A stretch of DNA of 64,000 nt, taken from Yamagishiella unicocca (Eukaryota > Chlorophyta > Chlorophyceae > Chlamydomonadales > Volvocaceae). The notes beneath the pieces were generated by a model. The model ran no database searches, was not told the origin of the DNA, and saw only the letters and a program-made list of their open reading frames with translations. Made by a program: the position numbers and the translations under genes. Below, one piece after another: positions 10,951 through 23,000 of this stretch (its first letter is position 1; each line of letters begins with the position of its first letter). Location of the stretch: positions 124,001 to 188,000 of the forward strand of contig BDSL01000091.1 of assembly GCA_003116995.1 (NCBI GenBank). The letters are read 5' to 3'.

Positions 10951-13900
10951 GTGATGGGCGCGAAGGGGCCCGAGAGCCGATGACGGCAGCTGCGTGTTGG
11001 GCTGGCTGTGCTGTTGTCCTGGTTTTTTGGGGTCTTGGTCTGTCCGAAGCGAAGCGAAGGGAGGGAGAGGGAAGGGAAGAGGAGAGGAGGGCTCAGACGC
11101 CGAGCGACGGCCTGAAGAAGCGCCGATCTGGAGGGTTTGCTGTTTCCCGCTTAGTTCCGGACGTCGGAACTGGGACTGGGTCCTTGACGTGTGTTGTGTT
11201 GTGTGGTGTGGGATTTGATGCGTGGCGTCGCGTAATTGGTATGGTGTGGTGTGCACTTATGCACCGGCACAGCGCATGTGGTGTGTCCGCAGGGGCTGCA
11301 GGAGCTGGGGGGGCTGGAGGGGTTGGAAGGGGAGGAGCTGGAGGGGTTGGAGGGGCTGGAAGGGGGGGGGGGGCTGCGGGGAGGTGGGTGGGGCCGGGCC
11401 GTGACGTGGGGGTTGCGAGCCGACCCACAGACACAACTTCACAGCGTCGGTCGTTTGTCCCGGTGTACAGCAAGCAGTTGCAGTACCGCGTCGTGTGGTG
11501 TCACTCGTTAGGCGCCGGGGCGGTGGTGGAGGCGTAGGCTGTGGGCCGCCTCCTTACCCGCAGGACCGCAGCTTCCGTCGCGCCATATGCTCCCCTACGC
11601 CATCTAAGTTGTTGAGACCGTGCACTTGCACGCCGCAGGAAATGCGCTCCATAATTTCGGTGTTATTATGCCGCGCCCGCCCTTTCGTTGCCACCACCGT
11701 TTACCGCCGCCAGCGACACAATCCCTGATGTGCGCAGAGAGGGCCGTCGGGCCCACCGCCAGTAGAGCCACACTGCCGCTACGCATTACATCACGCCCCA
11801 ACGCGGCCGAGGCGGTCGTCTCCCCCCACACGTGTGCCTCTCCCACACAACAACAAATCACCAACCGCACGACCCGGCTATCGCGCGCAGCGGCCTCTTC
11901 CACCCCCACCCACCCACCCTTGTTTGCGCGGGCAGGTCGGTCGGCTCTGCTACGGTGCTACGTCAGCGCCAGCAGCAAAGGGTGCAAACCCACATGGCAG
12001 TACGACACCCTGAGCTCCCATGCGCCCCCACCCGCCGCCGCAAGCAGGAATGAGCCGCACCGGGCAACAAGGAGCAAGCAGGAACTAGATGGGTGCCCCC
12101 CCCACACCACATGTGATTGCCCTGCCGCCTAGCCACCCAGCCGGCCAAGGAACAAGCACGAACTAGATGGGTGTCCCCCCCCCCACCACATATCGGGCAT
12201 CCACGGGTCTTCCTCGACCCCCCCACATATGATTTGCCCTGCCGACTAGCCACCCAGCCGAACGCGGCCGCGCTCGGCGATTTGCGCGAGGACCAGGACA
12301 TGAGCAAAACAACCACATGAAGCATGCACGACCGCTGTATGTTGGCTGGCAATGCCTGCATTCGGCTTCTGTGCCTGTGCATGGATTGTTCCCAACGTTT
12401 TGCCGCCACCTGCCGCCACGAGGCAGGGCCCCATGCGGCACCAGGGCTTAGACAGCATGCAAATAGGGATGCCAAGAGCACCTGAGCGAATGGCCCCCCC
12501 CTCATGCCCCCAAAAGCGCACTCCGCACCAAACTCGACTGTCCGTCTCTGCGATGCCTATTTAAGCATGTCAAAAGTCACGAAAGAGGCGAGAGCCCAAG
12601 CATTGCCGGGCCAACGAGCACCGGTACTGCGGTGAACCCGGCAGCGGGCCAGCTGCGAAGTACGGAAGCATGAACTGCCGTAGTACGGGAAACGGTGTCT
12701 AAGACGAGAAAACCGTCAGTCTACAGTCGTAACGGCACTGATTACGCAGCAGGAAGGCGTACACGTACAGCCCACCTTGCAAATGAACCCTCCCCTCCCC
12801 GCCGGAGGGAGGAATCGCGGATTCTCTTTAAACACCCCCCCCCGCCGACGAGCCCCTCCTGCAGCCTCTATCCAGGCTCGGCCCGTTCGTCGTGTGGCTT
12901 TGGGTAAGGTACGGAGGCAAGGAGCTAGGTAACTGGATACTTGGGACGCATCACAGCTATCATCCCCGCCCCCAAAAACACATACATGGCGTCTGGTGCC
13001 GTACGTTGGCCGTGCGTGTGGATTCGTTTCAGGAAGCATGTGTTCTCACGGGCATCGTGGCGTCCTCGCCTTGTTAATCGTTCTAAGACCAGGAGCGGGA
13101 CGGCGTCCGGGTTTCCACCGTTACCCGCCAGGCGGTCACCGCACCCATCGCGCTCAGCCGCCCGCCCTGCCACCCAAACGCTGGTGAACACCCCTCGTCC
13201 GCACACACGCACACATCCACGTTTGTCTCGCATCCACGGGTCCTCCTCCCCCCCCCACAAACGGTTTTTATACACCCCCCCCACAGACACGCACACTGAG
13301 TGGCAGCACCCAGCACCGCGCCGCGGCCGCCGCCGCAACGGTCCGACCTGCTCCCTCCGAAACCCAAACACGTGACACCTGGAAAACCGTCAACGACCGC
13401 GATCAAGGACCGCAAGCCGCTCGATAGCCCGCGGCGCTCGGAAACGGAACTCTGTACGACACCACCTGTGTCGACTTGCTACTGCCGGGCTGCCCGAACC
13501 TACGGGATGTGATTCGGAGGCCCTTCTCGCTCCCCTCATTAATACACTCAACAGCTCAACTAAATCGGTTGCCTGCAACCGCCTCAGCCTAACCTCCCGC
13601 CCCGCCCACCCATCCGTCTCCGCCTCCACCTCAGCGCCTGACCTCTGCGCCCCCTGCATAGCATACAGGAGCTCCAGGGCCTTATCCACCTCCCACCCGC
13701 CCATCCCTGGAGCTCCCAGGGCCTTATCCACCTCCCACCTCCCAATCCCTAGTCCTTCCGGGCCCCTGCCTACTACCCACACCCGCATGCTCCATCCCAT
13801 CCCTCCGCTCCGCTCCGCTCCGCTCCCGGCATGTCGGCTGTGCACAGCTTTATTGCCATATGCCTGCGCCCCTCCGTCCAGGGAGGGGAAGGCAGGTGGA

Positions 13901-14048
13901 CATCATCTCCTGCAGGTTTCGGAGCACCTGGCAGCCCAGCCCAAGCCCAGAGCAGCCTATTGGTGGGCGACCGACTCGTATGATGGTTTTGAGACCCTCC
14001 GTCGCTGCGTATACCCTAAACCCTAAAACCCCAAACCTACACACTGCA
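10951..14048. other. convergent intergenic region
   Basis: This 3.1 kb separates the 3' ends of the ABCG (+) and F-box/LRR (-) genes and should hold both 3' UTRs. No gene is supported. It contains a local duplication (about 12085-12130 versus 12150-12265) interrupted by a reverse family A repeat, a second family A fragment at 13228-13275, and a short duplication at 13675-13745. I found no TGTAA signal for either gene, so the transcript ends are undefined. Confidence 0.5.
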
Positions 14049-17000
14049 CTACATGACGGCACATCCAAAGGGCCCGCCGCCGCCGCCGGGCGCGTTCGCC
14101 CCATTGGGGCCGTCGTCGTCGTCGTCCGGCTCGTCCTCCTCCTGCTCCGCTGGGTGACCATGGCCGCCACCACCACCGCCACCGCCTCCGCCGCCAGCAT
14201 TACCTGGCGCGGCCTGAGCGGCCGCCGCCGCTGCACCTGGACCCCCGGCCGCCGCGGCCTGTGCGCCCTGTCCCGCCGCTGCCGCTGCCGCCGCCGCCGC
14301 CATCGCAGCAAAGCCGGCGACATGCCCACCGCCGCCGCCGCCGCCGAAGGGCACCGGTATTGGCCCTGCGCCCATCATGTTGATAGCTACACCCGGCGGC
14401 GGCAACCCTAGCGCCGCCATTGCCACTCCGATCATGAGCTGCATCCCCATGTCGCCCAACGCCGCCACCATCTCATCCATCGGCAGCGCGGCACCGCCGC
14501 CGCCGCCACCGTCGGCGTCGTCATCACCCCCGGCTTCGCCACCGCCGTCGCCGCCGGCGGCGGCGGCGGCCGCACCGGCGGCTGCCCCTAGAGCCTCCGC
14601 GCCGCCTCCTCCAGCGCCGCCGCCGCCGCCATCGAATATATTAGCGAGCGCAGCTGCAGCTGCCAGAGCCGCCGCCGCGCCGGGGCCACCAGCGCCCGCA
14701 CCACCGCCAGCTTGCGGCTGGTTCTGCCCGCCTCCGCCCGCGCCGCCGCCGCCGTTGCCGACATTGCCGCCGAGGGCTCGGGGCGGCCCGCCCTCCTCCT
14801 CATCCGACTTAAAGGTGATGGTGATCAGCTTCATCCCAACCCGCGTGTACGGCAGGTTTCGGACGAGCGACTCGTACAGGTCGCGACTGACCGTGTGGGC
14901 GTCGTGAGGTGCCGTCGTCTTGGCGGTTGCCGCTGGTGCCGCTGGCGCCCGGGGTGGCCGCTGCTGCCGGCTGCTAGCCGGAGGTGACCCAGCCGGCGTC
15001 GGCTGCGACGGGCGAGATGGCCCGGCTCCGCTGGCCGCGGCGGCGGCGGCGGCCGCCGCCGCCGCCGCCGCGACACGCCCACGCACTCGACCAGCGATGG
15101 TTTCGGAGACCGGATCATCTTCCCGATCACCGGCATCCGATTCACCGGCTTCAGACTCACTACCCTCACCAATGCGGCACCCCGCGACCCGCCGACTCCG
15201 CTTTGCGCCGCGAGCCGCCGCCGGCGGCGGAGCCGCTGCTCCGCCCCGCTTGCTGGCCCCCTCTGCGCCGCCGGCTGGCGCCGCCGCCGGCGCTGTCGCC
15301 GTGCTGGCGGCGGAGCCGCCAGCTGTCGCCGTCGCCGCCCGCGACGCCGCTCTGGTGGTTCGTCGCGACCCGGTATCCTCGGGTTGCTGCTGCTGGGGTT
15401 CTGCCGCCACCGCCGACCCGCGGGTCGCCGGGCGCCCGGCGGCGCCCTCGCGCTGCGCCGTACCGACGGCGGGGGATGCGGGAGGCGCAGAGCTGGACCG
15501 CCGCGCCGCCGCCGCCGCCGCTGCTGCCGATGAAGGACCCGCCGCTGCCGACGACGGACCCGCCGCTGCTGTCGGGGCCGCCGCCTGCACTGGCCTGGCG
15601 CCGGCGGCGCGCCGCCGCGCGCGTCCGCCGGCGGCCGCGACCGGCTGTTGCTGCTGCTGCTGCTGCGCCGGGTCCTTGAGGCTGTAGCACCTGGTGTCCA
15701 CCACCATGTGCAGCTTGAGCCACTCCAGCCGCTGCAGGGCTGTGAGGCAGGTGAGGGAGGGCACGCACAGGTCCCACAGGCCCTGCACCAGCAGGCTGTG
15801 GAGGCTGGGCAGCGCCTGTGGGTCGGGTGGGGTGGGGGCCGGAAATTGGGCGGGGTGTGTGTGTGAGTGGTTTTGATTGGGATGCGTACAGTAACGGCAG
15901 CCCCCCCTTCCGCGCCGCCGCAACAGCACACGCGATGCTACCCCCGCAGCCCTGACACCCCCCACCCCACCCCACCCCAAGCCTTCCTCGAAACCCCACC
16001 CTCGAAGCCGCTCCTGACGCCCTTACCCCTTCCCCCTCCCGCCGCTCCATCCAAACCCAGCCGTCCCGATCCAGCCACCCTTCGTCTCTCCCCTTCGTCT
16101 CTCCCCTTCGTCTCTCCCCTTCGTCTCTCCCCTTCGTCTCTCCCCTTCGTCTCTCCCCTTCGTCTCTCCCAAGCCCAACGTTACTGTTCTCTTCCCCCAA
16201 TGTCGGTCCACGGGTCTCCCGGCGATCCCCTCCCCCCCCCGCCCTCCCCCCCTCCCGGCCTTCCCCCCTCCCGCCACGGTTTTCCTTCTGTATACGTGTT
16301 TTCCTTGTAACCCCCCCTCCTTCACTCACCGCCAGGTGTGGCACCATGGCGGTCATGCCGTCACACGAGTGAGGTATGGGCAGCGCCAGCGACTCCAGCC
16401 GTGACAGCCGGCCAATGTGGTGCAGGTCGGCCAGCAGTCCCGCGCAGGCCAGGGACATGTGCAGCCGCCGGTGGGCGGAGTCGGGCGAGAAGGCCTCTTG
16501 GAGGTTGAGCTGCGGGGGGGGAGGGGGCAGTGTGTGTGGGTGTGTGTGTGTGTGGGGGGGGGGGAGGGTTTGGATGCGGTTTGTAAATGAGGGGTGTGAT
16601 GGATTTTAGGGTTTAGGGTACCCTAGGATACCCCCTTAGGATACCCTAAAACCGGATACCGGGGATTTACTTACCTAAAGGGGACGTAGCTTACCTACGT
16701 CTAGCTAATAGTTTCCTGAAAGGGCGCGTAGCTATTACGTATGCATAAAACGCCTTTGCAGCACGTTACCAACGATGTTAGTTGTTCGGGTGCAGAAATA
16801 AATAAATAAATAAAGGTGTCATAAGGACACTAACACCAGTCCATGTGCTCCCTACTATCCAAAAGAGGCACCAGCTCTCCTTGCTGCTATAGCCCACCTG
16901 GCACTCAAAACATTTTTGGGTTTTAGGGTACTACAACGCCGCAGATGACTACTGGTGACAGGGATGACGGATAGGAGACTGGCCGCGGGGAGGGGGGAGA

Positions 17001-20000
17001 GACAGCCGTGGCCCTGCAGGGAGGCCCGGTGGCTGGTCATCAGATGCGGCAACTTGGTTGGCATCCGCCCTCTGCCCTCAAAAACACACGCCGCAGCGCA
17101 TCCCACCGCAGCTGAGAGGTCTGACGACCGTCAGCAGGGCCCCCTCCGCATCCCCACCCCCAAAAACACATAGCTCCCCTTCCCTCCCCCTCACCTCCCT
17201 GCTCCGCCCCCTCACCCCCCCTGCCCCGCCCCCCTCACCTCCCTGCCCCGCCCCCTCCCCTCCCTCCCCCGCCCCCCTCACCTCCACGATGCCCGGGCAT
17301 CGTTCCACCAGTCGCTCCATGCTGCTGCTGGCGATGCTGTTACGGAACAGCGCCAGCCGCCGCAGCCGGGGACCCAGAGCCAGCTGGTCCAGGTTCGACA
17401 GCGCGCAGCTGTGCAGCGACAGCTGGGACAGCTGCGGCAGGCCGCGGCAGGGGGCGGTGCCTGGGGACCGGTGGGGGGGGCGGGGGCCGGGGGGTTACAA
17501 TAAAATAACCGGGGGGTTACAATAAATAACCAGTTACGCGACTGGGAAAATGTAGTGGGTGCATAGCCTTCGGACACCGGGACACCGGGCTGGGACCGGA
17601 GGAGGAGACAGGGTTACACGACAGGGGGAAAAGGAGGACAGGACAACTACCAGGCCCCGGGTGGGTAGGAGAGAGGCAGAGGTGGGGAGGGGGATAAGGG
17701 GAAGGGGCAACGTAAGGGGGGGGGGCAAGCGAGGCTAGCATGGGGCGGAGGGACCTGTTGCTGCCCGCGGCCCCAGGGGCTAGCACGCGGCGCTACGGAC
17801 CTGTTGCTGCCCGCCCCCCGCCGGGATCTCCCCTCTTTTCCCTCCATCCGTTCTCTCCCCCCCTCCTTCCCCGCAGGTTTCCCTCAACTCCCCCGGCCCC
17901 CCCCATACACACACAGGTCCCCACCTTGAAGCGACATGTTTTGCATGTCCAGCGCCTCCAGCCCCTCGGGCAGGCAGTCCACCTGGGTTCGGTATCGCGT
18001 GGGAGGATGGCGACAGCAACAATCAAAATACTGAAATATAGGGTATATACTGAAATGTAGGATGTATTCAGTGTGAGCGCGATCATACAAAATACCTACA
18101 ATCAAGAACAAGGCTGGAGAAACAACAGGACACCAAGGACTGAACACGTGGGCCTCCTTCCCCATGGCGCCTCACGATGTCGCGGTTTAGCGGGTATCGC
18201 TACGGCCCCAGGCCCCGTCCCGTCCCCTTCACCCCGGCTTCCCCCCACTCCGGCTTCCTCCCAATCGGCTACCTCATCGGTTGTATGCTCCAAGTGCCGA
18301 CCCACGGGTCTCCTCTCACCCCCCCCCCTAAGGATCAAGCCGCCGCGCACCTGCACCGCCGCCTGCCTCCGCGCCTGTGCCCCCCGGGCCGCCTCGCCCT
18401 CCCCCTCCGCCTCCCCCTCCTCCGGCATGCGGTTGGCCAGGGAGAGGCGCTTCAGGGAGGGCGGCAGCAGCGGCCCCAGCGTGTCCGGAAGCATCCCGTG
18501 GATGACCAGTTCCTGAGGCAAGGCAGAGGTTTGTTGGGGTTTTAAGGTTTAAGGTTTTAGGGATTTTAGGATCCGTAGGTATTTCTTTACCTCGCTGCTA
18601 GGCAACTGTGCTGCGATCCGCAGGCGGTCTACCTAGCTAGCTGGCTGGCCAGTTCAGGCTACTTGCAGTGGCTAGATGTCTGTTGAGGGGGCGGGGCGCG
18701 GGCGGGATGCGGGCGCACGTGGACCGCCGTACGACGCCGTACCTGCGGCCCCAATGAAAGCGCCGCGGCGGCGCCGCTACTCCGCGCGACCGCCCCCCCG
18801 GAGGAGCCGTCCGCGCTGCTGGCACATTCGGACGTCGGCTCCGGTTGCTGCGGAGGGTGGGCGGCAGGGGGGGAGGGGGGCAAGGGGGGAGGGGGGCAAG
18901 GGGGGGGGCAAGGGGGGAGGGGCGGCGGAGTGAGGTGTATTGGCGGGAAGCCGGGGAATTGACAGAGGAGGCGAGGGGCGCCCTTTGCTAGTCAGGTGGA
19001 CGAGGGGGGCCGAGGGGGTCTTGGAAGGTTGTGGGGGGCCGAGGGTTTAGGGTTTTAGGACGAAGTGCAAGTGGGGCGGGTGGCGCGGGAAGTCGCTTGC
19101 ACCGCCATGATGCAGCAGAAGCAAAGGACCATGGATCCCATGGATCCCGCGATGGCCCGCGGCATCGCCGCCCTACACTCCCCTAGCTGCACACCCGCCT
19201 GACTGCATGCAACCCCGGCGGACCCAAAATCGACACAAACCCCACTCCACCCGCAGGGTGTCGTACGCTGCCCTCTCCACCCAGGGCGGCCTACGGCTTA
19301 CCCCCCCATCCCATCCCGACCCTAGCCTCCCCCGCCACCCAAGCCCCTGCTCACCGCCAGCACCCTGTTGCTGACGTCGAAGGCCTCCTTGTCGCGACTC
19401 CACAGCTGTGGAGGGGGAGGTGAGGGAGACGAGGGGAGGAGGGGGGGAGGGGGGGAGGGGGGGGAGGTGAAGGAGAGGAGGGGGAGGGGGAGGGGGAGGG
19501 GGAGGAGGGGGAGGATGGAGACGTGGTCGGCGGGGCAGAGCGCGGTGAGTGCCTCCTAACGACTCAGGCCCTCCTCCCCCCCCCCCACCTGTCCCCTGAT
19601 CGTATAACTGGTTTTTATGCCGCCCCCCACGTGTCCCCTGTGCCGAGCGTCAACTGCTTTGTCGGCAGCCCCAGAGCCTACCCCAAGCTGAGCCCCACAC
19701 CCCCAAGTGGTCCTGTGTCGATGCCATCAGGTTTCCCTACCCCTCCTCCCGCCCCGCTACCACTACCCAAACCCTTGGCTAAAACCCACCAGCTCGTCCG
19801 CTACCATTACCCAAACCCTGAGCTAGAGCTACCCAGCTCGTCCGCTACCGTTACCCAAACCCTGAGCTAGAGCTACCCAGCTCGTCCGCTACCGTTACCC
19901 AAACCCTTAGCTAAAACCCACCAGCTCGTCCCCCGCCCAAAAAACGCCTGAACACCCCCATCTCCGTCGCACCTGCAGCCGGCGCAAACCGCACCGCTGC

Positions 20001-23000
20001 GGCTGCGCCCCCGTGCTCGCCGAAGTGGGAGCCCCCGCGCCAGCAGCCCCGGCAGCGGTAGCCGCCTCCGACGGCGCCAGCAGCGCCGCCAGCACCTCCG
20101 TCGCGACCCGCGGGTCGGTCCACGTGGCGTGCAGCATGACCAGCGACCGCACCGGCAGCGCCGCCACCAGCTCCCGGATCTGGGTGCCCAGGTCGGTGCG
20201 CACCTGGGCCGTTGTACGGCAAGGGGTACGACAGGACGTCTTGATGTACGGCAGCTACGCGGCGTCAGCGTCATGGTAGTTTTACTTTTTTCGCCAAGCG
20301 CCAGACGGCCTGACATGCTGACGTATCCACTCGAAACAACACACGCCCTGCCCAGACGCACCTACACCTACACCACCCTCGCCGCCCCTCTCCGCTGGAC
20401 CACCACCTTCATCGCCCTGGGTTTGTCGGCCGTGGATTCGCGGATTATCCTTCCCCCCGGGAGTTTCTTGTCAGGGGACACAGACGCACGCCCTCCGCCA
20501 TACCACGCTCAAGTCGCGCCCATCACTCACCGACCCCATGCCGCAAACGTCCAGGGAGATCTCGTCCTGGAGGGCCGGGAGGTGGGGAAGAAGGGAGGGT
20601 TGGAAGGGTTGGGAGGGGGGAAGACGGTGTTTTGTAATGCGGTACTGTGGACGCAAGTCCTTAGGACGGATGACGACGATGGCGGTCAGGCGGGGGGGTG
20701 TATAAAAACCGTATTACGCAAACCGTATTAGGCGGGGGGGGGAGACGTCCCAGCGCCTTAAAGACGAAGGGGAGGCACATGGTGGGCCAGTGGACACGAT
20801 GGCTACAAGGCAAGAGCAAGAACCAAATACCTCACCCTGCTACGCCAAGCGCCCACCCAATCCCTAGCAGCCATTCCGCCCTCCGTTTCCCATGTCGTGT
20901 TACCGGGTCTTCGCGCAACTCTCTCTCCGCTGCTGCCCAAGACTACTAGCACGCGCACGTGACCAGGTGTCCGAAGCCTATGCACTAGCCACACTTCCCG
21001 TGCCGAGGAACCGGTTATTTTCTGTACCCCTCCCCCCACCCGCTGCTGGCCCGGGTACTCAGGCATGCAGTTCTCAGAGCACGTTTCCCACACTCGCCCC
21101 CCCGGCGATTCCTTCCCCTCGGTTTACCCTGCCGCGTCCACCGCACCCCTCCCCCCCCGGACACCTGGACCGCTATCTTCACCGCCTTGGTTTGTCGGCC
21201 GTGGCTTCTCGCGGATCCTCCTTAAACCCCGGCCCCCCGTGTTAGGGCAGAATCTTACGGCAGAATCCTAGGACAGAATCCTAGGACAGAATCTTAGGAC
21301 AGAATCTCGACACCCCGGACCCCACCTGCGGTGGCAACGGCTGTAGCGGCAGCAGCTGCGCCGCGTCCTCCAGCAGCGTGTGGCCCTCAGCGTGCCGTAC
21401 CATGACGCGCACGTGCCGCCCTGCCTTCCCTGGAGCCAGCGAGCAGCCGGGGGCCGGGCTGAGCCGCAGCGGCTCGTGCGCGCGCTGCTCCTGCTGCTGC
21501 AGGGACTGCTGCTGCAGCGACAGCGGCTGCTGGGTGATGGGCGCGGCGACGAACTCGGCGGGGGCGGTGGTGCAGGAGAGGTGCAGGTTGGCGATGTGGG
21601 GGTGCGCCGCCAGGAGGTACTGGCCCATCGGCAGCCAGAAGGGAGCCGCGCCGGTGACTACCAGGTAGCTCAGGCGGTGCAGCCGGGAGAGGACCTGTAC
21701 GACGAGGGGGGGGGTTCGAGGGAAACCCGTGGATGTCCGAAAAACCGTTTGAAACAGAAGTTTTGAGAGTTTTGAGAGTTTTGAACGAGGGGGGGGGTAC
21801 AATAAGAGAACCGGTAACGCGACTGGGGAAATGTAGTGGGTGCGTACGACGATTGGGGGGGGGGGTTTGCGAAAGAGACCGTTTACGCGACGTGAGGGCG
21901 GGGGGGCGGCGCAGAGGGGGATTGAGGGGTGGGGGGGGGATGCGGTGTGTTTTGGGTCTACCTTCGTCCTGCGCGCAGCAGCCTCGTCGTCCGTCCCCGC
22001 CTCGCCCCTCGACCAGCCTCTTGGGTTGCATTCCGCAGTCAGCCGTCCATCCAGGAACTTCCGTGCAGTAGCCTGACAAGTCCCATGCTGGCCTATCTGA
22101 TAGTGTGCCTCATACTGTCTACTATAAATCGCTTATATTGGCGCCCCTTGACCTCGGTTTGTGGGGATTATGGGAAGGGCTTCGGGGCCTTACTCCTGTA
22201 ACGCAATACAATAAAAAAATATGACCAACACGCGTTGCTGCGCCTCCCTCCCACCCTCCCACCAACCCTCCCACCCACCCTCCCACCCTCCCTCCCAGCC
22301 ACCCTCCCTCCCTCCCAGCCACCCTCCCTCCCTCCCAGCCACCCTCCCAGCCACCCTCCCTGCCACCCACCCTCACACCCTCCCTCCCTCCCACCCACCC
22401 ACCGCGTTGAGTTGGCTCCAGGCGGGGTACACCCGGTGCGCGTACTCGAACTCGCGCACCAGTCGGCTGCTCATGAGCATGATGGGCCCGGGCGGGGGCA
22501 GGTTGCTGGTGTCCGGGGGGCCGTACCCGTCGGAGCGGCGGTGCCAGTGCAGCGTGGTGGGGTCGTCCTGCGGGGCCGGAGAAGGGGGTTTGATGAGGGG
22601 GGTCGCTCCTGAGCCTTCTAACCCCTCCTGATCCTTCTAACCCCTCCTGAGCCTCCTGACCCCGTGACCGTGGCCTCAAGTCAGCCACACGAGGCGTCCT
22701 GTCGAAGGCAGCGCCTCAGCCCCACACCCTTTGACCCCGCCCACTCGCCTCAGCCCCAGACCCTTCGACCCCGCCCATCCACTTCCCCCATTACCAACAC
22801 CACCACCACCCCCAACGGCGGCCACCATACCCAACACCGCCAATCACTCGCCCCATTACCACGCCATCCCCACCACCACCACCACCACCACCCCCTCATC
22901 TGTTCTAAACGGTTTTTTTCGGGCATCCACGGGTCTTCCTCGCAACCACCCCCTCATCCTGTCTCCCCCCGCGCCCACTCACCAGGTAAAGCTCCAGGTG

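Noticed and set aside
14377..15687. Plus-strand frames of 175-255 codons
   Set aside because: Shadows of the Ala/Gly-rich last exon of the F-box/LRR gene; GC-rich homopolymer DNA stays open in all frames.
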